DNA of 64,000 nucleotides, taken from positions 8,028,683 to 8,092,682 of the forward strand of contig NW_004955438.1 in NCBI RefSeq assembly GCF_000276665.1. Direction: 5' to 3'. Below are positions 12,566 to 24,011 of the stretch, piece by piece; position 1 is the first letter of the stretch, and each line of letters begins with the position of its first letter. The notes below the pieces were generated by a model that was given only the letters and a program-made list of their open reading frames with translations, was not told where the DNA came from and searched no databases. Both the position numbers and the translations under genes were made by a program. The stretch comes from Chinchilla lanigera (Eukaryota > Chordata > Mammalia > Rodentia > Chinchillidae).

Positions 12566-13455
12566 AAAGTTTTACTGAGATGCAGGGCTGCTGCTGTCAC
12601 TATTACCAATGAAACTGGTTTGCAGGAGTTTGCAAAAGTTTGGAGATGAGGGCTACAGAAAGTCTAGAATGCAATAAGCCAAGCTTAACAATTAAGGGAG
12701 CCTCAGAAGTTCAGGATTCAGATAGAAATTCAGACTGCAAAGGCAAAATTGATGAATTTTAGAATAAAAGTAGTCTGTTATTGGAAATTGGACTATAATC
12801 AACCTTGTTCCACTAAGGCAAAGAATTGGTCTGAATATTGTCCATGCTCTGATACTTCACAAGGTGCTGAGTTTAAAGGTGAAGGACTAGTTATCTTACA
12901 GAGAAAGTTCAAAACAGCACAGTGTTTAGGCAAGAGCATGGGTGTTACTGGCTCTTCAAAGTCAGATCTAGGGATTCTTAACATATCCAATTACTTTTGG
13001 TATTCTCACAATTCTCTTTATAGGGATTCAATTTAAAAATAAAAGTCACAACAATCAAAAATTCACACTGGTATAAGAAATGTATAAAATTTCAGTGGTG
13101 CTTATTTGTTTAAGTATATGCACTACAATAAAATTACATTTAATATTTATTCTAGACTATGTTCCAGACATTGCTTTAAAATGAGATTTTAATTAACAAT
13201 CTCAGAGACTCTGTTAAGTAGGTAGTAAATAGCAACACCTACCTTTTTATTGTGATGGTTGTGAGGATGGTTATAAATAAAATAAAACTCAAATGATAAA
13301 TTTAATCTTCCTATTGATGAGAGATACAGCTACTAAGCATTATGTGATATTGTTCATTTCACAACCAGTTGAAAGGCAAAGTTGCCAGACATAATTTGAT
13401 CAAACACATTTTGGTGGATTAATTAATGGTCAGTTTGAGCAGGAATGCCCAGCTG
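12566..13455. other. Unique DNA with a weak MIR trace
   Basis: A weak MIR-like line lies at about 13134-13240 ('tctagactatgttccagaca'). The 95-codon plus-strand ORF (12749-13036) and the 63-codon minus-strand ORF (12799-12990) overlap on opposite strands and have no recognisable domain. Confidence 0.4.
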
Positions 13456-14012
13456 AACTGAGTAAGAGTGGTTCTGGGCATGGAACTACCTGAGGATTGT
13501 TACTGGAATGGCACAAGGAAGACAATGGTGGGGAATACTGCATGTTGCTAATTTCCCAGGATCTTTGCTGTGGCTGGTTTTCCTGTTCCAGTGGTTAGAG
13601 GAGCTCGGGCCCTCATTTCACTGGGGATGGCCACTACTCTCTTCCAGAGAGCGCTGGTATTTTCCTCTATTAGCGTCATTTGGTTGCTCCAGTGCAGATC
13701 CCTAAGCTTCTGTCACAGATCCTTCACCCTTTGGGGGCAAACTTTTTAGCTACCTCTATTGGCTGTTGTGTATTTGTGATGCAGACCTCGATAAGTACTT
13801 ACAGGAGACGTTGCATGGGCTCTAGGTCTTCGGCTGGACTCATGCTGGACAATACCTTGAGATCCAGCCCCTGGATTCCTCAAGTGTCTAACACATGGAA
13901 GATCACTTGGCCACTACTGCGTTTGACTTTTTGGTTAAATATTATAAGATAATCCTATAAATTTATATGTCCTGCATTAAATCTGTTCCCTACAAACACT
14001 GACTACAACACA
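13456..14012 (+). other. GC-richer unassigned block, possible eroded LTR
   Basis: This block is clearly richer in G and C than its flanks and carries ORFs of 65 and 90 codons (13508-13705, 13680-13952) in overlapping frames, without known domains. Near its right edge there is an ATTAAA hexamer at 13976-13981, then a short pyrimidine-containing stretch ending in CA. That layout (body, polyadenylation hexamer, short tail, CA) fits a solo LTR, but I recognise no family and see no flanking duplication. It could equally be unique DNA. Confidence 0.3.
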
Positions 14013-15104
14013 CATTTTAAGAAAAAAAACAAGTGGAGAATTTGCCTAACATATTTATCTTAAACTGTATTTATTTATCTAAGCAATTGTTCATTACAAT
14101 ACCATTCTTTTACAGAGTGAACAAAGTCATCTTGCATCTCCAAGCTACAGACTCTTGCTCAGTTCATTTTATTACCAGTGAGGAAAGGGGAGACTCAAAC
14201 CATAAAAGAAATTCAGTCTCTTATTTTGAGGTCTTGAACTCATTGGAGGATAAACAGCCTCCTTTAGCAGAGGAAGGGCAGCAAAGAGGTCTCATAAGTT
14301 AACATCAAATGTGACAGTTTAACTGAAAAATGTTTGAAAATAATAGACTGTAAATCAAGAAATCCTGTGGCATAGTAATCAACTTCACATTACCCTTTCA
14401 CCTTTATGAGCTTTGAGATAATCTAACCTAGGTTGAGGGCAAGAATTTCTATTAATTCTTAGGTGTCCCTTACTCTGTGACATGAAATTGCATTATCCTC
14501 CAACTTGCTTAGAAATAGCACTTAAGTGATTTTAAACACATTCAGACAATTTTTAAGCTCATTAGTAACATACTGACAGTAGGAAGTATTAAGAAACTAA
14601 AGGACACTCAGTCAATTAGTGTTCAATTTGATTTTAAGTGTATTTTATTTTATTTTTTTCTTTTAAAGAGAATAAAAATAATTTAAAAATAGAAATGATA
14701 CAGAATTTCTCTAAACAAGATCATAGAAATTCAGTGGTAGTTGTTATATTGCATACTATTGTCTTCAAGTATATTTTAATTAAATTTATACACATAATCA
14801 TTCAACAGAATAATCAAGATAAATTCCTACTGAATATAATGCATGCATTTTTAAATTTTATTTTAAAGATAAAAAGTTAAAACCTATTAACAAACACACA
14901 GACATAAGTAAAACAACAGAAAAGCAATAAAAACAATACAGAATTTCACACAAGTTGAGAGGAAATTAACAATGGCCAATGTATTACATATTGGCATCTT
15001 CAAATTGGTTACTCAGATAAATAAATATAGGCATGTAAGACTGATAAAATAATTAAACATTAACTGTTTAATTATTAACTGTTCCTTTCAATAATACAAT
15101 AGAA
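14013..15104. other. AT-rich unique DNA
   Basis: No gene or clear repeat. ORFs of 89 and 80 codons (14033-14302, 14638-14880) are compositionally AT-driven. Confidence 0.45.
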
Positions 15105-15365
15105 ATTAGTAATATGATTATCCATTCTAATATATATACATATATATATTCATATTTTTTCCTTCTTTTTTCTTCTCATCCCAGTCATTCTTTCCCTTTG
15201 AGAAGTTCCCTTTCCTTTCACAACATCTATTGTACTTTTACATTTTATTTACTCTTTCAAGCTCTTACACTACGGAGACAATACAATGTTTATACATGTG
15301 AGTCTGATTTACTGCATCAAGAGATCATACCCATATAATGCCTTCCTCTACTTTATTGTTTTATA
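15105..15365 (-). mobile_element. 5'-truncated L1 3' end, minus strand
   Basis: A pyrimidine-rich antisense polypurine tract ('ttttttccttcttttttctt') is followed by text that parallels the antisense L1 at 45.4 kb ('cttacactacggaga', 'gtctgatttactgcatc'). Only the 3' end is present, as is usual for L1 copies. Both ends are approximate. Confidence 0.5.
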
Positions 15366-15369
15366 GTAT

Positions 15370-15845
15370 GTCTTGGTTACTTTTCTCTCATTGCTGAGAC
15401 AAAATACCTGACACTCAAAATTAAAGGAGGAAAAGTTTATTAAGCTCACAGTTTGTGAAAGTTTCAGTCAGTAGTTAGTAGGCTCCAAGGCAGGGTGACA
15501 TGATGCAGGGACAACAGTTCAAGGTGACAAAAGACAGCAAAACCAAGAGCAAAAGTGGGAGGCAAGCCTCTTGTCGTCCCTTCTGCTGTGCATTGGCTAT
15601 CCACCTAAGCCCACACCGTCTGTGTGCTCTCCTCTTCCACAAGATGAGGATATTTACAAACTAAAGACCCTGGCACCCTGCTGAATCACCTAGTTAAAAT
15701 TTTAAACTCAAGTTAACACAATGAACAACATCCTAGAGCAGTAAGGGCAAGGGCATGTCCTCTACACCCCAGGATGTAGACACACTTAGTTACTTAGTTA
15801 AGGTTCTAGACTCCTCAAGTTGACACAATGTACCAACCATAACAT
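15370..15845 (-). mobile_element. MaLR-type LTR, minus strand, with internal partial repeat
   Basis: Starts 'cttggttacttttctctcat' with 'gagacaaaatacctgacact', the antisense 3' end shared with the copy at 19235. It proceeds through 'tttattaagctcacag' and 'ggctccaaggcagggtgaca', also shared with the copy at 33187. A related line occurs twice about 105 bp apart ('tagttaaaattttaaactca' near 15691 and 'tagttaaggttctagactcc' near 15796), suggesting an internal partial duplication. Solo LTR, non-coding. Confidence 0.75.
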
Positions 15846-16274
15846 AGTATTAACATTAAAAAATCTTTAAACATTTTAAATATTTAATCTTTAATATCAT
15901 TAGTATAATCTATCAGATAAATGCCCACAACAAAAATATGAACAAAATAAGTAATATGCCAATAAAATGGACTAAAATATCATGGCTATCTTCAAACTTA
16001 TATACTAATCAGATAAATGAAGAGTAATCCACAGAATATGTTACAGTTTTACTAGTAATCTAATAATATTATTATTATCGGGGGCTATAAAGACGACCAT
16101 TGTCATTCACTGGAAATAGATATAAGCTGCTAAATTTGTTGGAAAATAAATTATGAGTTATTACCAACATAGATTTAAAATTGTTTAGTCTTGTCAAATT
16201 ATTTTTACTTAGCAAATTTTATTAAAATTATATACAGTACAGATACGTACAAATTATATATGCACACTATTTTT
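15846..16274. other. AT-rich unique DNA
   Basis: No gene or recognisable repeat. Confidence 0.5.
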
Positions 16275-17015
16275 AGATAATGCATCTCAGGGTCCAATAT
16301 GTTAATTGCTTAGTTCCCAATGGGATGCACTATGGGAAAGTGGTGAAGTCATGAAGTCCTTTACAAGTGGAGGTCTTCCTTTTGAAAGGGAAAAACTGTA
16401 CAAGGAAAAAGTGTTCTTTTTGAACTTTGTTCTCTTTGGAGCTGCCTAGCTCTGTAACTGCTTTTTGGCTCTGTATTTGCTTTCTTGACCCCTGTAACCA
16501 CAAGCTGTAGGCAAACATACAGGATGCCTGATTGTAACTGACGGTCATTAATCTAGCCCTGCAAGCCATGAGCTCACCCTGCTAGTTAAACAGGAGAACT
16601 GCCAGCCTGTCCTGTCCCACCTTTGTAAGCCCTGCTTATGCTTCAGATAAAAATGCTGGCTCATGGACACTGGCCACCTGGCTTTTTGTTGGAAGATATT
16701 CCAACCAGGACCACAGGTGTAAAATAAATCTGCTCACTCCCTCCTGACTTCCTCAGGTGTTTTCTTTCCCCAGACTCAGTTTTGCTCCAACATTGTCATG
16801 GAAGCCTCCCTTGAAAGGGTTTTAGTGACCTAGATCTTGTGTTCTCCTCTACTTGCTTCTCAATCTCCATGCCTACCCTCTTGAGTGTGCTGTTTTGCCC
16901 CAGGCCTGAAGTGACAGGTCTTATTGGCACCTCTGAAGTTGGGAGCCAAATACACTGTTCTTCTTTTTAAGTGGATTATTTCAAGTACTTTGTTATGACA
17001 CCAGTAATGGGATTA
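16275..17015 (+). mobile_element. MaLR-type LTR split by a younger solo LTR
   Basis: The left part (about 16290-16377) reads 'gggtccaatatgttaattgc' then 'aagtcctttacaagtggagg', a MaLR LTR 5' region. The right part (about 16794-17015) resumes with 'catggaagcctcccttgaaa' and ends 'ggagccaaatacactgttct' plus 'tcaagtactttgttatgaca', the 3' region. The roughly 415 bp between them is a separate insertion, listed next. Plus orientation. Confidence 0.6.
16378..16793 (+). mobile_element. Solo retroviral LTR (gammaretrovirus/ERV1-like) nested in a MaLR
   Basis: The segment has the layout of an LTR: a TATA-like 'ataaaaa' at 16647-16653, an AATAAA polyadenylation signal at 16723-16728 (about 75 bp downstream, a short R region), and a CT-rich U5-like stretch ending 'ttttgctccaaca' with the terminal CA. 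No primer-binding site or gag/pol/env sequence follows, so it is a solo LTR left by recombination. It interrupts an older MaLR LTR, which gives their relative age. The exact 5' TG end and target-site duplication are not clear by eye. The family is unnamed. Confidence 0.6.
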
Positions 17016-17194
17016 AAACATTAACTATTTGATTAGTGATTATTATAGTGATAAAAGTGTGCAACAACCAAGGCCTTCAAGAGTTTTTAAATTAAAATAT
17101 ATTAATATGCATTCATGTAATGGAATAGAATGCATCAAATAATAAAAATTTTAGAAATTTGTCTTGTCTTTTTAAAAGTTTTTTTAGTGCATGA
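17016..17194. other. AT-rich unique DNA
   Basis: Nothing recognised. Confidence 0.5.
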
Positions 17195-17365
17195 TTACAG
17201 TAAATAAGGTTTATGTCCATCTTAGTGGGTATGTATATGTACTTAGTACATCTGATTTCTTTTTATTTCATTTCTTTCCCCTCTCTCTCCCCTCCTTTCT
17301 CCTCTGGATACTCTTCCAATTTGCAAAAAGTCTTATCACCCTATTTCCTAATTAAAACAATTTTT
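17195..17365 (-). mobile_element. 5'-truncated L1 3' end, minus strand
   Basis: A strong pyrimidine tract at about 17265-17310 ('cccctctctctcccctcctt') is followed by 'tttgcaaaaagtcttatcac' and 'cctatttcctaatt'. The same arrangement occurs at 20640-20760 and 45390-45450, the antisense 3' untranslated end of one L1 family. Confidence 0.55.
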
Positions 17366-19233
17366 CTTAGAAAGGAAAAGATTGAATAATAATTATAATA
17401 ATAATTATCACACAAAATAAAAAATAAAATTGCTTTAAAAACATGGATTCAGGTTTGTAAAAAACAAAATTTTAATATCCAAAAAAATGAATTTCTGTAA
17501 ATTTTATTAATATCTATGTTAGATTTGTGAGATTACAATAATGTTCACATCTCTATTTGTGTTCTACTTTTGAAAATAAAATGTAATGAGCTTATTTTAC
17601 TTTTAGGTTGAAAAATAAAAATATGCCCATAGAAATAATTTGATACACTGTCCTAATTTTAAAAAATATGCACATATCAACTTTACCAAAATTAATCAAC
17701 ACAATATAAATTTTATCATATAGAAAAGAGTCAAGAAATTTTCAGGACCTATTTATTTTCCATATTGTTAATTTATTATTATAATCTATGTAATCTGTGC
17801 TTATGTGTCATAAAGTAAATGTGTAGACTCTAAACTCTTTGGTTTATTGTACATTTTCTATTTGGCACTTTCACATATTTGAGGGCATTTTTCATGCCCT
17901 AGTACCTTCTTAACCCAAGAGCTATGTTATGTAGCTTCTTCTCTGTAGGACAAAGATGTCTACTTTTCAAAAAGAATGTAATAGATCCCTTGACTAATTC
18001 AGCTATGTGTATTTTGTGAGGCTCTGGACAATTTTATTCCCATGTGTCAGAGTATATTGATATTATGAATGACATTATGATTACTAAGTACAATTAGCTA
18101 CAACTAAAATGGCATAGTCCTAATTATAATGCTACCAATGGTACATTGTATGCCTAGTTGGGAGTCATGTACCATCCAAGAGCTGAATGACCTATCAGAG
18201 TGCCAGAAATGAATGGTACATCCAGATAAAATGTTCCATTATGATTTTGTAAGAAATTGTATTTGCTCCATTCTGTTCTATGTCTCTACTACTAGAAAAT
18301 AGTAAACATGAGGTAAGTTTTGAAACTTCATATTTAGTTGCTAAAAACATTTACTGCAGAAATCAGAATAGCGATGATGTTAATAAAAGCCCTTGATAGA
18401 AGGAACATATGCATGGACAATAACAGTAGGAAAAATAATGTAAACCAGAAAAACAGCAAGTTGTCTTCATTTTTGCACCTCTTGAAACAAAATTTTGAGA
18501 ACCTAGGAAAAGGGGAGTTTAAAAAAAAGAAATGTCTCCAAGTAAAAGAATTGTCAGAAAGCAGTCAAAAGATAGACTCTTGTGGAAAGAAGAAGTGAAT
18601 CTTTACCATATATATATTTTAAAAAGCCCCTCTTATCTTTTGTGTACCTGAGAGGGTTTTGCAAACAGCTTGAGGTCCTGGGGAAATGCACTTAACCTGG
18701 TAACAGGTGGGCAGAATCAGGCTTCAGTCTCAGAATGTCTCTGCATATTATCTTTCCAATATGTTCTAGCTCTAGAGGGCGGACTGTAGCGATGGCACAA
18801 AACAAGCACAGTTAGTCTGTCTCCGATTAAACATATGATAAACCAGTCACTGCTGTTAAGACAAGAAAAAGAATTTTAAAAAACGAAAGTTCATATTGTC
18901 AAGATTCATTCTATTGCCAGTTAAAGATTTTCATGCTTGATAAGATTGCATTTAAAGCAAAGATTAAGCCATATGTCACTTTACTCGTTGATATTTTAAT
19001 TTGCATAAGCCCATCGCATGTATAAGAAATTCTTCTAAATCATTCGAGTGGGTGGTACTTAGCAATTCAGAGGAAATGCAGACTGGTAGTCAAATGATTT
19101 GGACCAAATTGATTTTGCAGAAACCCAAATGTTATTGCAGTAGATTTTGCCCTTCTGTTACATAAAGGTACTCACTTTCTTGGAGGTCTCTGACTAATCT
19201 CTCCCTGCTAAAACTGATGAGATGGAAGCATAT
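17366..19233. other. Unique DNA, possible conserved patch near 19.0 kb
   Basis: No gene recognised. The 86-codon ORF at 18338-18598 is lysine-rich and AT-driven, without a domain. The stretch 18890-19060 has balanced composition, two CpGs and a perfect POU octamer ATTTGCAT at 18999-19006. An 8-mer is expected by chance about twice in 64 kb when both strands are counted, so this is weak. Confidence 0.4.
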
Positions 19234-19234
19234 T

Positions 19235-19562
19235 GTCTTGGTTACTTTTCTCTTGCTGGGGCAAAATACCTGACGCCCAAAATTAAGGAACCTCCACAGT
19301 TTGTGGAGGTTTCAGTCCATACTTGGCAGATTACAAGGCAGACTGGCACATGGCAGAGAGCTACAGCTCAGGGTGGCAGAACACAGCAAAGCAACAAGCA
19401 CACACCAGGGCGGAATGGCCTCAAGCACCCTTTTGTTCTCCCTTACATATGCAAACTATCCACCCCAGGGTGGGTGTAGCTCTCACACCTCAATCAACTC
19501 TAAAAGCCTGCCCCATGGCTGCATGAGGCTTTGGGGGGACACACAGACAAACCATTACACAT
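19235..19562 (-). mobile_element. MaLR-type solo LTR, minus strand
   Basis: Antisense MaLR: 'cttggttacttttctcttgc', 'ggcaaaatacctgacgccc', 'gtttgtggaggtttcagtcc', then 'gcatgaggctttgggggga' with 'cacacagacaaacc' at the LTR 5' end. It parallels the copies at 15370 and 33187 and is well preserved. The ORFs at 19222-19479, 19301-19690 (129 codons, the longest in the window) and 19323-19526 all come from this repeat and are not genes. Confidence 0.82.
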
Positions 19563-19957
19563 ATGTAGTTTTCCTATTAGCATATATTCAGCCACTAACT
19601 TCCCTACCTATCTGTCCATCTGCCCATTCATACAGCCACTTATCCATCCAAACAAAGTGTACTGAAACTACATTCTGCTCCACACAGTGATAGTAGCTGA
19701 GGATGGATAAATGAATAATACTGAACAAATGAAATGATTTGTTAGTTTTAAAATGATTTCTAAAGAAAGCCTAGCAATGTATTGAAAAAACGGATGGTCA
19801 CACAAATAGATTATTTCATCTACTGAGACTTGCACAGATACACAGATAAAGCACAGCTACAGACAAAGCATTCTATATTTTACTTTTAACAATATGATTA
19901 TATTGTTGGTATACAGTATTGGTATCTCTGTTATGGCTTAAATGAAGATACACTGGA
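19563..19957. other. Unique DNA
   Basis: No gene or clear repeat. A loose CCATC/TCCA-rich patch lies at about 19600-19660. Confidence 0.5.
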
Positions 19958-20061
19958 GGGGCTGGGGATTTAGATCAGCGGCAAAAGCGCCTGCCTCGCA
20001 AGCGCAAGGTCATGAGTTCGGTTCCCGGTACCGGAGAAAAACCAAAAAAAAAAAAAAAAAA
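19958..20061 (+). mobile_element. ID-type SINE, full length, young
   Basis: A head of GGGGCTGGGGATTTAG, box A-like 'tagatcagcgg' at 19971-19981 (one change from TAGCTCAGCGG), box B 'agttcggttcc' at 20015-20025, then 'ccggagaaaaacc' and an 18-A tail. It is flanked by a perfect 14-bp duplication, GAAGATACACTGGA, at 19944-19957 and 20062-20075. The pure tail and perfect duplication mark a recent insertion. It sits directly against a truncated B1. Confidence 0.95.
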
Positions 20062-20073
20062 GAAGATACACTG

Positions 20074-20187
20074 GAACTCAGGAGGCTGAGTCAGAAGAAT
20101 TGCTGTAGGTTCCTGGCTACACTAGGCTATGAACCAAAGTGGTTCGAGGCCAGTCTGCACTACCTGGTGAGACTCTGTCACAAAAAA
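20074..20187 (+). mobile_element. 5'-truncated B1 (7SL-derived) SINE
   Basis: 'actcaggaggctgagtcaga', then 'gtggttcgaggccagtctgc' and 'gtgagactctgtcaca' followed by A6 is a B1 lacking its first part (box A is missing). The ID copy's target-site duplication overlaps its left edge, so the B1 boundary was the ID integration site. Confidence 0.75.
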
Positions 20188-20589
20188 GGCTATGTAGCAT
20201 GGGGGAGATTATAGAATTTATGAAAATTGTGCTATGTTGCCTTCTGGCTGGAGGGAAATGAGCCTGCTGTTTATTCTTTTATTCTTCCATAGATACTATC
20301 TCTTATGAGATTAGATAAAGAAACACTATGCTTCCCTCTATCCTTGAACCCATATCCTATGTCAAAACCAATGCCAAAATGCCTGTACTGTCAATAATAA
20401 TCCATATGTTCAAGTTACACCAAAATATATGCTTTTATTATTCATGTATCTATATTGTATGCTCATATATTTAAATGTGTTTCATAGTTATATGTCTACA
20501 TAAATATAATGAAAATATATGTTAGCTAAAAATCATTTTATTTCAACTTTCATCTGCATTAGTACAGGTTTCTAATATATAATGATCAC
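20188..20589. other. Unique AT-rich DNA
   Basis: Nothing recognised. Confidence 0.5.
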
Positions 20590-20765
20590 CTACCTCCTGT
20601 GGAGCTGGTACATGTACATAACACATCTTAACTCCTTTTCCATTGTCTCCTGCTTCCTCTCTCTCCCTTCATCTCTCAGTCCTTCTCTTTATTGCAAAAG
20701 ATCTATCTCCCTATATCCTACTATCCTTACTAATCCTTGAATATCGTAAGACACAGTTCTGAATT
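20590..20765 (-). mobile_element. 5'-truncated L1 3' end, minus strand
   Basis: 'ggagctggtacatgtacata' then the pyrimidine tract 'cttcctctctctcccttcat' and 'tattgcaaaagatctatct' parallel 45.33-45.45 kb and 17.2-17.35 kb. Antisense 3' untranslated end of the same L1 family. Confidence 0.55.
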
Positions 20766-21785
20766 GCTAACTTTGAGGCAAAGGGTCTTGTTTTTTAATT
20801 CCCATTACCTAAGTAAATTTTTTTTCTTGTCAAAGTTCAGTTATGCAATTAACAATAGGCTTAGTCATTCACTTTACAGTCTGTTGCTTTATTGATAGAA
20901 AGCACATGCTGTTTACATAATAACTTGAGCAAGCAAACCTGGCAAAAATCTGTGCTATAATAATTTCGCTTATTTACCCATGTAAGCAGACAAACAAAGA
21001 TAATGGCTGTTAATTATACCAAAGGTCTTACAAAATGTGATTTCTTTTCTTGAGAAATCGTGACCAAGAAATATTTTTTCACGTTTGCTGAATGAGAAGT
21101 AAACTAATCTCTTTTGATGTAGACACCTGTGTTTCCCTGTATTGATGCAGTCTGAGCTGTTGTCCCTGATACTAAGCAAACTTTAATTTAGTATGACCTC
21201 CAGCTGATCTGCTTTCTAATCTGTACAAATGCCAACCATAAGATCACTTACTAACAGAGCTCCGCTTGGGAGAAAATCACCACTTCATAGTCAGGATACA
21301 TGGAGTGAAAGGATAGCAAAGAGGGTGTCTATGTTTCAAAGACCAAGTAGATCCTGAAACATTGTTAATTCCTGGCTCCAAACCAAATCTAGTGATTGTG
21401 CATGTAAGGAGAATTTGTAAGAAGATATATTCTGTAGTTTGTCTAATCTGTAAATAAGTTAGATCCCATTGGGTGACTGTTACCCTCACATTTTGTAATA
21501 AGAAAATCATCCCTTCTTCTAAGGATTTCTAATACAGTTTGTTGAACAACATTGAAAGAGATACTTCATATAAGATTAAGTAGTCTGTAAGGTAAATTTA
21601 AAAATACACTGTAAAGAGAATTAAATGTGCTTTTCTATTGTTTTACTTTGTAAGATGTATATAGCAGAACCTATTATTGGTTCATGAGCTTTAACCTCAG
21701 TTACAAACATAGCACCAGCCTTTTCACAGTTGAGCAATGACTACTGTCCCATAATTTCCCTCCATACCCAATCATCCTCTGCTAT
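20766..21785. other. Unique DNA
   Basis: No gene recognised. The minus-strand ORFs of 69 and 77 codons (20970-21179, 21277-21510) have no known domains. Confidence 0.45.
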
Positions 21786-22133
21786 GGTGTGATATGGGCT
21801 GTCTCCACCACAGTTAAGGATAAAAGCTTTGTTCCCAATGTAATGGTGTTGAAAGGTGGTGGTACCTATAAAAGGTGTTTGAAATCATTAGGAATCTGAC
21901 CTTATAAAAATATTTATTTTCTCCCAAGAATGACTAAGCTTATTGTAGGAACTCAGTCATTTTTTTAATCTTCTGTACATACCCACTTTCACTGTCCACC
22001 AGGAGGCCCTCGCCAATGGAAAGCAGATATTGGTACCATGCTGTGAACCCGTTCTCTGAAATAAATAAATCCCCTTAACTGTAAATTCTCCAGTGTCAGG
22101 TTTCTGTTATAGCAACACAAACAGACTATGATA
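21786..22133 (+). mobile_element. MaLR-type solo LTR
   Basis: A 5' region 'ggtgtgatatgggctgtctc' and a 3' region 'gaaataaataaatcccctta' with 'ttctgttatagcaacaca' and 'cagactatgatag' are in MaLR order. It includes an AATAAA near 22060. Solo and non-coding. Confidence 0.7.
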
Positions 22134-24011
22134 GCTATGTGTTTTGATATTATTCCCAGATAAAGTTTTCATCATTTCAATTCTTCCCGTCATTCAAATT
22201 CCTTTCAAACTCCTACCTCACAGACCTTCCCACAGGACAGCCATTTGCTGCCCTGTTCCCTGCCTTGTCTCCATAAGTCACCAGAGGGATGAACAGAATC
22301 TCAAAAATAATCTTCCTTAGAGTATGTCAATGTTTTCTTATTTCCGAACTATGTTTCTTCAGATGACCACACAATGAAAATAACCCACCACTCTGTTCTT
22401 AGTCACCATGTTTTTTGGACATCTCATCATTTATGCTACACCAACTTTCAACTGAGTATAATTCCTTGAACAGCCATTTTGTTTATTCAGTCTTAAATCC
22501 TCACCTTCCCATTTAGTTTTACTATTAGTACTGCTCATTTTCCAGTGAGTTGAGAACCAAGCCCCATCTGAATTCTTCCACCATAAATCTTACTTGCATG
22601 ACTCTCCAAGGTACTCACAATGCCAAGTGCATCCTTATCATTATGTCTGACTTACTCAGTTTTCAGCAAGTATATCTGAATTTTTTGAAATCATGGATTA
22701 TCTATTTTTCTGCTGAGTATCAAATGCTGTATGTATTGCATGAAATAACTACTATTCCTGTTTGAAACTTTGTAATGTATACAGTGGTACCATGGTTCAC
22801 AATCTTGATTCTTTTCCATGACTCTGATTGCAAATTAAGTTGGTTAAGAAATGAATCAAAGTCAATGGTGAGGTTCAAGGTTGGCGTTATGGGGAAATTT
22901 GATTCAGTTCTCCTCCAGTTCTGTTTATGACCAGAATTACGGTGAGAATTGCATTTGTGAACCAAGATACTATTGGATTTCCTATTCATCTTAAATAAAT
23001 AAATAAATAAATAAATATTTTTAGGGAGAAATCTCACTATAGTCAAGCATGTATTTTTCTATTAATTACTAATAAATAAAAGCACTAGAACTCTGCCTGC
23101 ACTCAAAGGAAAAGGCTATAATCCAATATCTGAAATGAAAAGCTAAATTATGTTACTTGGTATCTAAGGAGATCTGTGATTTTACATAATAATTTTTCTT
23201 ACTGAAGCAAAAAGATGTGTAAAGGTTGAGAACTAAAGCATTCATGATCATTCAGTAGCAGGAGTGGGGTTCTTAGAGTCGGTTTTTGCTGGTTGGTTAG
23301 TTTTCACAAATGTGGGGCTGTGCCTGGAAACAGTTTTTTGGAAATACCATTAACTATATGAAGTTGTCACCAATGATACAGGTTTTAAATGTAAAATATC
23401 AGTTTGGGGATCAGCTGTGACCATATCCCAATCATAACCAACTTCTCCCTCTCTTGATTAGGCAAATGTTTTATTATCACTCATGAAAGTTATCTCTTCT
23501 TACCATTGCACTTATTTATAAATACCAGAAAAACATATTTTCAGGGTTCTAGCTATGGATTATACTTATCTACCCTAGGAAGACCTTCAAGACTATAGAA
23601 ATGGCCAAAAATAGTCTATTTTACTCTTTTACTTGAAAGCAACATCACTATATTTAGGAAGTATAGTAAGTAACCAATAAGGCGAGATTCAAGGACAATA
23701 AGTAACCAATTATTCTAAGCTAGTTCAAGTTGTCTCTCTCCATTGTGCCTTCTTATTCAGTAAGTTTTATTGGTTTATTCATTGTTATTATTGATTTTGT
23801 TATAATGAATGTAAATCACTCTTTCCACTTGACCCAAAGTAGAAAGTTGCATCCTGATAGTCACCTACAGCAGTACTTACATGCTCCTTGTTCCTAGCTC
23901 TGCTTTGTGTACCCTCCATGTCACACTCATGATTCTCACTTTTTAAACTTACAACCTATGACTATTTTGGGAAGTGTTCCTAGACTAAGACAACTCAATG
24001 TTATGTAATTG
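22134..24011. other. Unique DNA
   Basis: No gene recognised. The 108-codon minus-strand ORF at 22720-23046 begins inside an (AAAT)n run and has no domain I can identify. Confidence 0.45.
22991..23019. repeat. (AAAT)n microsatellite
   Basis: Six AAAT-type units in a row starting after 'ttcatctta'. No A-rich SINE body is attached, so this is a simple repeat in unique DNA. Confidence 0.85.

Noticed and set aside
18999..19006. Perfect POU octamer ATTTGCAT as a promoter element
   Set aside because: An 8-mer is expected about twice in 64 kb on the two strands, and no transcript start or gene lies nearby.
19301..19690. 129-codon ORF, the longest in the window
   Set aside because: It overlaps a MaLR LTR on the antisense side, has overlapping open frames, and has no domain.
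19958..20061. tRNA gene (box A and box B present)
   Set aside because: It cannot fold as a full tRNA, ends in an A-tail and has a target-site duplication: an ID SINE. The same holds for all other ID copies.
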